Positions 6,275 through 12,889 of a stretch of DNA of 14,998 bases are shown one piece after another (the stretch's first letter is position 1; each line of letters starts with the position of its first letter). The stretch lies in contig JACDAF010000238.1 of NCBI GenBank assembly GCA_013695575.1, forward strand, positions 1 through 14,998, in the 5' to 3' direction. The notes beneath the pieces are model-generated. The model had not been told where the DNA came from. It was given only the letters and a program-made list of their open reading frames with translations, and did not search any database. The stretch is from Chloroflexota bacterium (lineage in GTDB: Bacteria > Chloroflexota > Limnocylindria > P2-11E). Made by a program: the position numbers and the translations under genes.

Positions 6275-6790
6275 TCACTCCCCCACGAAGCCCTTCGAGT
6301 TCCCCAGGTGCGGGTAGACGCGCTCCTGCGCGATCGCCAGGAGCTGCCGAGCGTGATTGCGGTCGTGGTGGACCCACTCGTGGAGGAGATCGCGGACCGT
6401 GAGCCGGCCGACCTTCGGGTGTGTTCCCCAGCGGGCGAGCTCCGCCGGCCTCAGCGATCTGACCAGCGCGACGCTCTCCCGGCGCAGGGCGACGAGCTCG
6501 TCACCAAGCTCCGACGCGCTCCGCTCACAGTCACGCCGCTCGCGCTCGACCGCCTCCTGGTCCCAAGCGACCGCATCAGGGCCGTCGGCGGCGAGGAACT
6601 GCCGGATGCGGCCGGCAAAGCCGCGCCGCTCGGCTTCGATGATGTGACCGGTCACCTCCTTCGCGCACCACTCGCCGGACGCGGGATGGAACCCCGCGTC
6701 CTCGCCGAGCGCACCGAGCTCCCGGGCCACGGCGTCGCCTGACGCGGAGATGAGATCCGCGATGCGCTCGATCGAGAGATTCTCCGTCAA
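6275..6790 (-). CDS. DinB-family (DinB_2-like) four-helix-bundle protein
   Basis: This 171-residue protein has the DinB/YfiT-like pattern: a helical bundle with three metal-ligand histidines. GEWCAKEVTGHIIEAER at about 39-55 supplies the first His. HEWVHHDRNHARQLL in the last third supplies the rest in the usual HxxxH arrangement. The WGTHPKVGRLTVRDLLHE segment is typical of the group. Members bind a divalent metal; some are thiol-dependent S-transferases, but most have no known reaction, and none can be assigned here. The start is TTG 6790, chosen because GGAGGAGG (6797-6804) lies six bases upstream. This is the strongest Shine-Dalgarno in the window, in contrast to its leaderless neighbours. 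It follows the PIN gene by 58 bp on the same strand and could be co-transcribed. Confidence 0.82.
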   Translation of the reverse strand: MTENLSIERIADLISASGDAVARELGALGEDAGFHPASGEWCAKEVTGHIIEAERRGFAGRIRQFLAADGPDAVAWDQEAVERERRDCERSASELGDELVALRRESVALVRSLRPAELARWGTHPKVGRLTVRDLLHEWVHHDRNHARQLLAIAQERVYPHLGNSKGFVGE

Positions 6791-6848
6791 CCCGTTCCTC
6801 CTCCAGGCCCTAGTGCTTCGCGCTCGGCGTGATCGAGGGCGAGTCCGC

Positions 6849-7259
6849 TCACGGCCTCGACGGGTCTAAGACCGTGAGGCGCGTGAAGTGGGAGCGGTAG
6901 AAGCCTCGATCGCGCGTCAGCAGACGATCGGCCTGCTCCTGCGCGTGAGCACCGACGAGGAAGTCCGTGACCAGGCGGACTCGGGCACCGCGGCGGTCCC
7001 GGTAGAGCCGCCAGGCGGCACCTGCGAGTCCCGCTGCGACCGCGTCGACGGCGCTGAAGGAGATGCCGAGCCCATCCAGAGAGCGCGCAGCCTCCTTCTG
7101 GCTCGAGAACATTGCGGCGGTCTCGGCCCAGACGACATCGCAGACCACGAGCTCGCCTTCGGCGAGGCAACGCTTGAGCGCGTCTCGCGACAGCGGGCCA
7201 TGATCCGGATCCGGCGAGAGCACATCGATGAGAACGTTCGAGTCGACGGCAGTGATCAC
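6849..7259 (-). CDS. PIN-domain RNase toxin, VapC family
   Basis: This 136-residue single-domain PIN protein would be a Mg2+-dependent endoribonuclease and the toxin of a type II pair. The four acidic active-site positions are visible: D6 in AVDSNVLID, E46 in VVWAETAAM, D99 in LVTDFLVGAHA and D117 in LLTRDRGFY. The TDFLVGAHA block is characteristic of PF01850-type toxins. The GTG start at 7259 overlaps the antitoxin stop by 4 bp (GTGA), so the toxin is translationally coupled behind the antitoxin. That order and coupling are typical of vapBC operons. All catalytic residues are intact, so the toxin is predicted to be active. Its RNA target cannot be predicted. Confidence 0.9.
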   Translation of the reverse strand: MITAVDSNVLIDVLSPDPDHGPLSRDALKRCLAEGELVVCDVVWAETAAMFSSQKEAARSLDGLGISFSAVDAVAAGLAGAAWRLYRDRRGARVRLVTDFLVGAHAQEQADRLLTRDRGFYRSHFTRLTVLDPSRP

Positions 7260-7486
7260 TCGTCGGGTCCGGGTCCCCGCATTCGGCGAATGAGCTCGTC
7301 GGTGCTCACACCGAGCCGCAGGATCCCGTAGACCGCATCCACGCGATCGCCCGGGCTGGTCTTCGTCGCGACCAGCTTGCCCTTCTGCTCCTCGAACTCC
7401 AGCACCTCGCCGGCTCGGATGCCGAGCCGCTCGCGCAACGGCTTCGGGATGGTGACCTGGCCCTTCTCGCTGACGATGGCTTTCAT
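7256..7486 (-). CDS. AbrB/MazE-type swapped-hairpin antitoxin (VapB-like)
   Basis: This 76-residue protein starts with the AbrB-type DNA-binding fold: MKAIVSEKGQVTIPKPLRER at 1-20, then LGIRAGEVLEFEEQKGKLVATK at 21-42. This is the classic SpoVT/AbrB-like pattern. The C-terminal 30 residues (GDRVDAVYGILRLGVSTDELIRRMRG) probably bind and neutralise the PIN toxin. It would autorepress its own operon through the inverted repeat at 7494-7511. ATG 7486 fits the family start exactly. The open frame continues upstream without a stop to about 7714, but that part encodes a hydrophobic segment from another gene remnant. The promoter six bases before ATG 7486 supports the short form. Confidence 0.92.
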   Translation of the reverse strand: MKAIVSEKGQVTIPKPLRERLGIRAGEVLEFEEQKGKLVATKTSPGDRVDAVYGILRLGVSTDELIRRMRGPGPDE

Positions 7487-7492
7487 ACCGTC

Positions 7493-7521
7493 AAGGTAGT
7501 GATTCCTACCTAGCCGGTCAA
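7493..7521 (-). promoter_or_regulatory. Promoter of the antitoxin-toxin operon (leaderless)
   Basis: Reading the minus strand, TTGACC (7521-7516) is a five-of-six match to the -35 consensus. An exact 17-bp spacer follows, then TACCTT (7498-7493) as the -10. The -10 ends six bases before ATG 7486, so the mRNA should start at or next to the start codon. This is the most complete sigma-70-like promoter in the window. Confidence 0.65.
7494..7511. promoter_or_regulatory. Inverted-repeat operator overlapping the antitoxin -10
   Basis: AGGTAG (7494-7499) and CTACCT (7506-7511) are perfect 6-bp inverted arms separated by 6 bp. One arm overlaps the -10 hexamer and the other lies in the spacer. Binding here would block RNA polymerase, as expected for autoregulation by an AbrB-type antitoxin or the antitoxin-toxin complex. 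The repeat is seen directly; the ligand is inferred from family behaviour. Confidence 0.6.
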
Positions 7522-7945
7522 CCTTCGGGCGGAGCCAGGCGAGCACGGCCAGGGCCCCCACCAGGGACAGGCCCACGGCAAGCGGGCTGCCCGGCCGTCG
7601 GCCGCACCTACGGGAAGCATCGTCGCAGCGGACGACGTCGTGGGCAGCGCGGCAGCGCGGCTCGAGATCACGCTGCGCAGGACCTTGTCGGACGCGTCCG
7701 CGGCGTATTGCCACTTTCCGTTGGGATCCCAGCGATCACTGCTGCCAGTGATGATCGTGCCGATGTTCAGGCGAGAAGGCTTCGCCTGGGCCCGGAAGTA
7801 GATCAGGCCCGGACCTCCGGCCACGTCCGGGATGTAGGGGAAGACATACATCGGCGGGCTGCCGCGCCCGTGAGGTAGAGCGACCTGGTCGAAGCCACGA
7901 TCGCGGGCGAGCGGCGGTGGCGCGGGATCGGCTACGCGCGTGCCG
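7515..7945 (-). pseudogene. Frameshifted C-terminal remnant of a membrane-anchored protein
   Basis: Between the antitoxin promoter and the xanthine dehydrogenase stop, the minus strand keeps coding-like codon use (G/C third positions) in two successive frames. The first frame gives MYVFPYIPDVAGGPGLIYF from 7851, then WDPNGKWQYAADASDKVLRS and a Ser/Thr/Ala-rich linker. Near 7585-7600 the coding signal shifts frame to SPLAVGLSLVGALAVLAWL followed by RPKVDRL, a clear transmembrane helix with a basic tail. Together these look like the extracellular end, linker and membrane anchor of one protein broken by a single-base indel. No start or full domain is found; the first frame runs back into the xanthine dehydrogenase 3' end. 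I do not recognise the family. A sequencing or assembly error could also explain the shift. Confidence 0.4.
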
Positions 7946-10235
7946 CCATCGCGGGATCGCTCCCCGGCACGATCCGCCAGCCGGAGCGCGCGACGGTGCC
8001 GAACACGATGTCATCCGGCCGCACCGGCACGCGGTTCAGCTCCCGCCCGGTCGCGGCGCGGATCGCCGCGACGATCGCGGGCGTGCTCGAGATGGTGGGC
8101 GGCTCGCCCACCCCTTTCGCGCCGTAGGGCGCGTCCGGGTGCGGGTGCTCGACGAGATCGCACACGACCGGCGGCATGTCGAGGATCGTCGGCAGCAGGT
8201 AGTCGGTGAACGACGCATTGCGCACCTGCCCGTCGCGCAGCAGGACCTCCTCCATCACCGCGAGCCCGAGGCCCTGCGCGATGCCGCCCTCCAGCTGGCC
8301 GACGACGGCCTGCGGGTTGATGGCTTTGCCGACGTCCTGCGACGTCGCGACCTGGACCACCTTCACCAGGCCGGTGCCGAGGTCGACGTCGACCGTCGCC
8401 CGGTGCGCCGCGAAGAGGAAGGCGACGTGGCCGTGGTTCTGCGTGTGCCCATCGCGCTTCTCCGTGGGGCGGTGACGCCAGGCGACGCTGCGCTCGATCG
8501 GCTCGTCGAGCAGCGCCGCGAGCTCATCCATCGCCCGGCCTCGCGCGAGTGCGCGCTCCTCGAGCGCCGCCCGAACCTCGCGGCACGCGGCGAGGACCGC
8601 GCCACCGGTCATCCAGGTCTGCCGCGACGCCGAGCTCGAGCCGGCCGAGCCGATGGTCGTGTCCGGCGTCTCGACGATGACCTCCTCCACCTCGAGCGCG
8701 GTGCGCACGATCTGCTGGCACACCGTGACGATCCCCTGCCCGACCTCCGCAGCCGCGGTGTGCACGCGCGCGCGGATCCCGCTGTCGGTCCGTTCGAGCC
8801 GCACGCGCGCGTGCGACACGTCGTCGAACCCGTGCGAGTAGCAGACATTCTTGAAGCCGGCCGCGAACCCGGTGCCACGGCGGATGCCCTCACCGTGCGT
8901 GAGGTTCCCGGCCCCGCCGGGAAGCAGCAGCGGATCGCGCGACGGCCTGCCCGCGCGGAGCGGGTGCGCCACCTCGTCTGCCGGCATCGGCAGCGCCGCG
9001 CAGCGGCGGAGGAGGTTCGCGACGGGCTCGCTGCCTTCGACGGGCTGGCTCGTGATGATCCGGTCTCCGTCCTCCACGGCGTTGCGCGCGCGCAGCACGA
9101 CGGGATCCATGTCGAGCGCCGCGGCGAGCTTGTCCATCTGCGCCTCGTAGGCGAAGCACGCCTGTACGGCTCCGAAGCCGCGCATCGCGCCCGCCGGCGG
9201 ATTCGTCGTGTACGCGCCCACCGAGCGCACGCGCGCGTTCGGCACCCGGTACGGACCCGCGGCGAAGCAGCCAGCGTTCGCGACGACAGCGGATGTCGAC
9301 GAAGCGTACGCGCCGCCATCGAGGACGATGGTGGCACGCACGTACACGAGCGTGCCGTCGCGGCGCGCGCCGTGCTCGTAGAAGAGCCGCGCGGGATGGC
9401 GGTGCACGTGCCCGTAGAAGGACTCCTCGCGACCGTAGCTCATGCGCACGGGACGCTTGGTCGCGAGCGCGAGGAGGCAGGCGTGGATCTGCAGGGTCAC
9501 GTCCTCGCGCGCGCCGAACGCGCCGCCGACGCCGGCGAGGACGAGCCGCACCTGCTCATTCGGCAGCCCGAGCGCGGGCGCGATCTGCCCGAGGTCCTCG
9601 TGCAGCCATTGGGTCGCGATGTGCAGCGTCACGCCGCCGTCCGCGGTCGGGATCGCGAGACCAGCCTCCGGCCCAAGGGCCGCCTGGTCTTGCATCGCGA
9701 CCTCGTACTCACCCTGGACGACGACCTCTGCCTGCGCGTCGGGATCGCCGTGCACGACGAGCACGTCGTCGATGACGTTGCCTCCCTCGTGCAGCGCGGG
9801 CGCGTCGGGTCCCAGCGCGGCGATCGGATCGCTCATCGGCGGAAGGATCTCGTACTCCACCACGATCGCCTTCGCGGCCGCACGCGCCTGGTCCGCCTCA
9901 TCCGCCGCGATGATCGCGATGGCTTCTCCCGCGTAGCGCACGCGGCCCTCGGCGAGCACGGGCTGGTCACGCTTCATGAGTCCGAAGCGCTCGCGTGTGG
10001 GGAGGTCACGCTCGGTAAGGATCACGCGGACGCCGGATATCTCGCGCGCGGCCGTGACATCGACGGCGCGGATCAGCGCGTGCGGGTGCGGCGACCGCAG
10101 CGTGTGGCCGAAGAGCATCCCCTCCAGGTACAGATCGCTCGCGTAGGGAAACTCGCCGCGCACCTTGGGCACACCGTCGGGCCGCGGAGCCGACTCGCCT
10201 ACGCCGCCGCGGACACGCGTGCGAGCGAGCGTCAT
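7932..10235 (-). CDS. Xanthine dehydrogenase-type molybdopterin-binding (large) subunit
   Basis: This 767-residue protein is the molybdenum cofactor subunit of a xanthine oxidase-family hydroxylase. It has the N-terminal a/b hammerhead domain (PKVRGEFPYASDL at 23-35, RYAGEAIAIIAADE at 100-113) and the molybdopterin domains (VGGAFGAREDV at 236-246, PAGAMRGFG at 347-355, EVGQGI at 497-502, GAKGVGEPPT at 705-714). E711 is the expected catalytic base. E244 and R352 occupy the positions of the substrate-orienting Glu and Arg of xanthine dehydrogenases (bovine Glu802 and Arg880). Aldehyde oxidases lack this pair, so a purine substrate such as xanthine or hypoxanthine is favoured. The ATG overlaps the small-subunit stop as ATGA, and the adjoining allantoinase and deaminase genes agree with purine oxidation. 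Confidence 0.93.
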   Translation of the reverse strand: MTLARTRVRGGVGESAPRPDGVPKVRGEFPYASDLYLEGMLFGHTLRSPHPHALIRAVDVTAAREISGVRVILTERDLPTRERFGLMKRDQPVLAEGRVRYAGEAIAIIAADEADQARAAAKAIVVEYEILPPMSDPIAALGPDAPALHEGGNVIDDVLVVHGDPDAQAEVVVQGEYEVAMQDQAALGPEAGLAIPTADGGVTLHIATQWLHEDLGQIAPALGLPNEQVRLVLAGVGGAFGAREDVTLQIHACLLALATKRPVRMSYGREESFYGHVHRHPARLFYEHGARRDGTLVYVRATIVLDGGAYASSTSAVVANAGCFAAGPYRVPNARVRSVGAYTTNPPAGAMRGFGAVQACFAYEAQMDKLAAALDMDPVVLRARNAVEDGDRIITSQPVEGSEPVANLLRRCAALPMPADEVAHPLRAGRPSRDPLLLPGGAGNLTHGEGIRRGTGFAAGFKNVCYSHGFDDVSHARVRLERTDSGIRARVHTAAAEVGQGIVTVCQQIVRTALEVEEVIVETPDTTIGSAGSSSASRQTWMTGGAVLAACREVRAALEERALARGRAMDELAALLDEPIERSVAWRHRPTEKRDGHTQNHGHVAFLFAAHRATVDVDLGTGLVKVVQVATSQDVGKAINPQAVVGQLEGGIAQGLGLAVMEEVLLRDGQVRNASFTDYLLPTILDMPPVVCDLVEHPHPDAPYGAKGVGEPPTISSTPAIVAAIRAATGRELNRVPVRPDDIVFGTVARSGWRIVPGSDPAMAARA

Positions 10236-10702
10236 CGCCGGTACATCGCGCGGGAGGCGCGCTGCACGGCGGCGAGTATCGTCCCGTACCCGGTGCAGCG
10301 GCAGAGGTTGCCGGAGAGGGCCTCGCGGACCTCGAGATCGGAGGGCTCAGGGTTCTCGCGCAGCAGCGCGTACGCGGCAACGATGAGCCCGGGCGTGCAG
10401 AACCCGCACTGGACCGCACCCGCGTCCACGAACGCCTGCTGCACCGGGTGCAGCACGCCGTCCGCGCCGAGCGACTCGACGGTCTCGATAGCGCGCCCGT
10501 CGGCGCCCGCGGTCAGCACGAGACAGCTGCACACGAGCTCGCTGTCCATGAGCACCGAGCATGAGCCGCACTCGCCCTGCTCGCACGCGTTCTTGCTGCC
10601 CGGCAGCCCAAGGCGCTCGCGCAGCGTGGTGAGCAGCGACTCGTGGTCAGGGACGGCCGTCTGGCGCGCGACGCCGTTCACGCGCAGTCGCACGTCGTTC
10701 AC
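10232..10702 (-). CDS. Xanthine dehydrogenase-type [2Fe-2S] small subunit
   Basis: This 156-residue protein carries two [2Fe-2S] clusters that pass electrons from molybdenum to FAD. The plant-ferredoxin-type cluster uses C40, C45, C48 and C60 (NACEQGECGSCSV, then VCSC). The C-terminal helical domain cluster uses C99, C102, C134 and C136 (QCGFCTPG, then NLCRCTGYG). All eight cysteines are present, and the length is standard for separate small subunits. The GTG start at 10702 overlaps the FAD-subunit stop by 4 bp (GTGA), and the stop overlaps the large-subunit ATG. The fixed order FAD, FeS, Mo with 4-bp overlaps suggests balanced, coupled synthesis of the heterotrimer. Confidence 0.95.
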   Translation of the reverse strand: MNDVRLRVNGVARQTAVPDHESLLTTLRERLGLPGSKNACEQGECGSCSVLMDSELVCSCLVLTAGADGRAIETVESLGADGVLHPVQQAFVDAGAVQCGFCTPGLIVAAYALLRENPEPSDLEVREALSGNLCRCTGYGTILAAVQRASRAMYRR

Positions 10703-11547
10703 CCGAGCACCGCCACGCGCGCGAGCGCGCGAGCGGCCATCACCGAGAGCACGTGCGAGCGGTAGGCGGCGGTCCCGCGAACGTCGTCGATCGGTCGCGC
10801 CGCGGACGCGACGAGCGCGCCGAACTCCGCGCAGGCCGTCTCGGTCGGCGCGGCCTGCCGTTCCCAGCCGAGCTCGTCCAGCACGCCGGCGGCGAACGAC
10901 TGCGCCCGGTCCGCGCGGAGGATGGTCGGGCCGCACGAGCCGAGCGCGACCCCGACCCGCCGGCGCGACGCGTCCACGACCAGGGCGAGGCTCGCGACCG
11001 CGATCACCATCGCGTTGCGCGTCCCGACTTTCATGAAGGTCTGCTTCGGCCCGGCAGACTCCCACTCGGCCGCGACGATGATCTCGTCACGCGCGCGCCC
11101 GTTGCGCTTCGGCCCGGTCATCCACTCCGCGAACGGCACGCGGCGCTCGCCCCGCACCGAACGCACGACGATCGTCGCCTCGAGCGCAGCGAGCACCGGA
11201 AGCGCGTCGCCTGCGGGCGACGACGTCGCGATGTTCCCGCCGATCGTGCCTGCGTTGCGGATCTGCGGCGAGCCGACCGAGCGTGACGCCTCGCGTAGCG
11301 CGGCGGACCCGGCGTCATCGGCAAGCAGCTGCGTGTACGTGACGCCCGCGCCAACGCGGACGCGGCCGCTACGCGAGATGCCGCGCAGCTCCTGCACGCG
11401 GTCGATCGCGACGAGTGCGCCGGGCCGCCGCCGGCCGAAGTTGATCTCGACCATGAGATCCGTCCCACCGGCAATGAGCTCTGCGCGTTCATCGACCGCG
11501 ACCGCACGCGTCGCGTCGTCGACGTCGCGCGCGACGTGCACCGCCAT
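10699..11547 (-). CDS. Xanthine dehydrogenase-type FAD-binding (medium) subunit
   Basis: This 282-residue protein is the flavin subunit that transfers electrons from the iron-sulfur clusters to NAD+ or another acceptor. FAD contacts are the AGGTDLM motif at 26-32 and the block IRNAGTIGGNIATSSPAGD at 96-114, both canonical for the CO dehydrogenase/xanthine dehydrogenase FAD domain. The C-terminal domain (PIDDVRGTAAYRSHVLSVMAARAL) is also typical. There is no cysteine-rich loop of the kind that houses an extra 4Fe-4S cluster in hydroxybenzoyl-CoA reductases, which favours a purine dehydrogenase. ATG 11547 follows 25 bp after the upstream deaminase stop. The junction is odd: the TGATG motif and its flanks are duplicated just upstream (11539-11579). 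Confidence 0.93.
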   Translation of the reverse strand: MAVHVARDVDDATRAVAVDERAELIAGGTDLMVEINFGRRRPGALVAIDRVQELRGISRSGRVRVGAGVTYTQLLADDAGSAALREASRSVGSPQIRNAGTIGGNIATSSPAGDALPVLAALEATIVVRSVRGERRVPFAEWMTGPKRNGRARDEIIVAAEWESAGPKQTFMKVGTRNAMVIAVASLALVVDASRRRVGVALGSCGPTILRADRAQSFAAGVLDELGWERQAAPTETACAEFGALVASAARPIDDVRGTAAYRSHVLSVMAARALARVAVLG

Positions 11548-11579
11548 CAGCTCGCCGTCACGCTCACGGCCATCAGCTC
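11539..11579. repeat. Tandem duplication of the translation-start junction before the FAD subunit
   Basis: On the minus strand GAGCTGATGGC-x-GTG occurs twice, 26 bp apart (11579-11565 and 11553-11539). Each copy holds an overlapping stop/start (TGATG). The first TGA ends the deaminase gene, and its overlapping ATG 11573 opens an eight-codon frame (MAVSVTAS). That frame ends in the second TGATG, whose ATG 11547 starts the FAD subunit (MAVHVARD). This looks like a small tandem duplication of the start region, retaining a termination-reinitiation chain. Confidence 0.55.
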
Positions 11580-12889
11580 ACCGTGGCACGCGCGGTCAGT
11601 GCCGAGCGCGCTTCGTTCGCCAGGACGAGGACCTCGCCGGGGTCATACCGGGTAGGACGTCGGTTCCGGATGAGGATCTCGCCGTTCACCATGACGTCGC
11701 GCACCGCGCGCGAGCCGCCGCCGAAGACGATCCGCGTTGCGGGATCGCCTCCCGGCGCGAGGCGCTCCGCGTCCAGGATCGCGATGTCGGCGCGGAACCC
11801 CGCTTGCAGCGCTCCAACGTCGCCGATGCCCAGCGCCCGCGCACCGTCGCGCGTCGCCATGAGCAGGACATCGGCCGCCGACAGCGCGGTCGCGCCGCCG
11901 TGCGAGCGCGCGAGCAGTGCGGCGAGCCGCGCCTCCTCGAAGCCGTCGAGGCGGTTGCTGCATGCGGCGCCGTCCGCACCGAGCCCGACGTTGACCCGGG
12001 CCGCGCGCAGCCTCGGGACGTCCGCGATCCCTGAGCCCAGCTTGAGGTTCGACGACGGGCAGTGCGCGACCGTGGTCCCGGTGTCGGCGAGGATCCGGAT
12101 CTCCGCGCCGTCGAGGTGCACGCCGTGCGCGACGACGGCACGCTCCGAAAGCAGCGACACCTCGTCGAGGTAGGCGACGGGCGCGCGTCCCGTAGCCCCC
12201 TCGATGAGCGCGCGCTCGTCGGCGCTCTCGTTCGAGTGCGTGTGCACGAGCGTTCCCGTCATCCGCGACAGCGCCGCGACCTCCTCAAGCAGCTCGCGCG
12301 TGCACGAGAGCGCGAAGCGAGGCGCGTACGCGTAGCCGAGGCGTCCGCCGCCGTAGCCGTCCCAGCGCTTCCGGAGCCCGGCGCTCGCATCGAGCGACGC
12401 CCGCGTTGTCTCCAGGAGCCGCGCAGGGACACCTTCACCGGCGTCCATCATCGCCTGGCCGAACCGCGCGCGGATGCCGGAGGTCGCGAGCTCCTCCGCG
12501 ACGGCGTCGCCACCGTGGCTCGTGCCCATGTCGAGGACGCAGGTGGTGCCGGTCGTCAGGAGCTCGTGCAGGCCCAGGCGCGCGCTCGCGCGGATGGACG
12601 CCTCGTCGTGCGCCGCCTCGAGCGGCCAGATGCGGCGGCGCAGCCAGTCCAGGAGCGGAAGGTCCTCCGCCGCGCCGCGCATGAGCGTCTGGACCAGGTG
12701 GACGTGCGTCTGGACGATCCCGGGCATCACGTAGCAACCCGACGCGTCGATGACCTCGCTGTCCCCGCGCGCCTCGACCCGGCCGACCTCCTCGATGCGT
12801 GAGCCCAGGACGAGCAGGTCGCCCCGCACGCCGCGCATCCCGTCGGGCGTGGTGAGGAGGGTGCCGCCGCGGATGAGGACGCTAGCCAC
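11573..12889 (-). CDS. COG0402 amidohydrolase, probable purine (guanine-type) deaminase
   Basis: This 438-residue protein is a metal-dependent deaminase of the TRZ/ATZ, guanine deaminase and 5'-deoxyadenosine deaminase group. Metal and catalytic residues are visible: H62 and H64 (THVHLVQTLMRG), H218 and E221 (HTHSNES), H255 (VVAHGVHL) and D306 (GLGADGAAC). The segment DLPLLDWLRRRIWPLEAAHDE at 77-96 closely resembles 5'-deoxyadenosine/SAH deaminase-type members. Between allantoinase and xanthine dehydrogenase genes, the best guess is guanine (or another aminopurine) deaminase feeding xanthine to the dehydrogenase; this is inference. Adenosine- or 8-oxoguanine-type activity remains possible. 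GTG 12889 overlaps the allantoinase stop by 8 bp and gives the usual N-terminus ahead of LIRGGTLLT. Confidence 0.85.
   Translation of the reverse strand: MASVLIRGGTLLTTPDGMRGVRGDLLVLGSRIEEVGRVEARGDSEVIDASGCYVMPGIVQTHVHLVQTLMRGAAEDLPLLDWLRRRIWPLEAAHDEASIRASARLGLHELLTTGTTCVLDMGTSHGGDAVAEELATSGIRARFGQAMMDAGEGVPARLLETTRASLDASAGLRKRWDGYGGGRLGYAYAPRFALSCTRELLEEVAALSRMTGTLVHTHSNESADERALIEGATGRAPVAYLDEVSLLSERAVVAHGVHLDGAEIRILADTGTTVAHCPSSNLKLGSGIADVPRLRAARVNVGLGADGAACSNRLDGFEEARLAALLARSHGGATALSAADVLLMATRDGARALGIGDVGALQAGFRADIAILDAERLAPGGDPATRIVFGGGSRAVRDVMVNGEILIRNRRPTRYDPGEVLVLANEARSALTARATVS

Noticed and set aside
7735..7752. Perfect 7-bp inverted repeat ATCACTG/CAGTGAT with a 4-base loop
   Set aside because: It lies inside the coding-like remnant (GSSDRW codons), with no T-tract and no adjacent start. 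It could be incidental, so it is not listed as a regulatory element.
7917..11036. Very long plus-strand open frame (over 1000 codons) across the dehydrogenase genes
   Set aside because: It is antisense to three well-supported xanthine dehydrogenase subunits. Its translation is Arg/His/Ala-rich low-complexity with no domain, as expected for the mirror frame of GC-rich codons.
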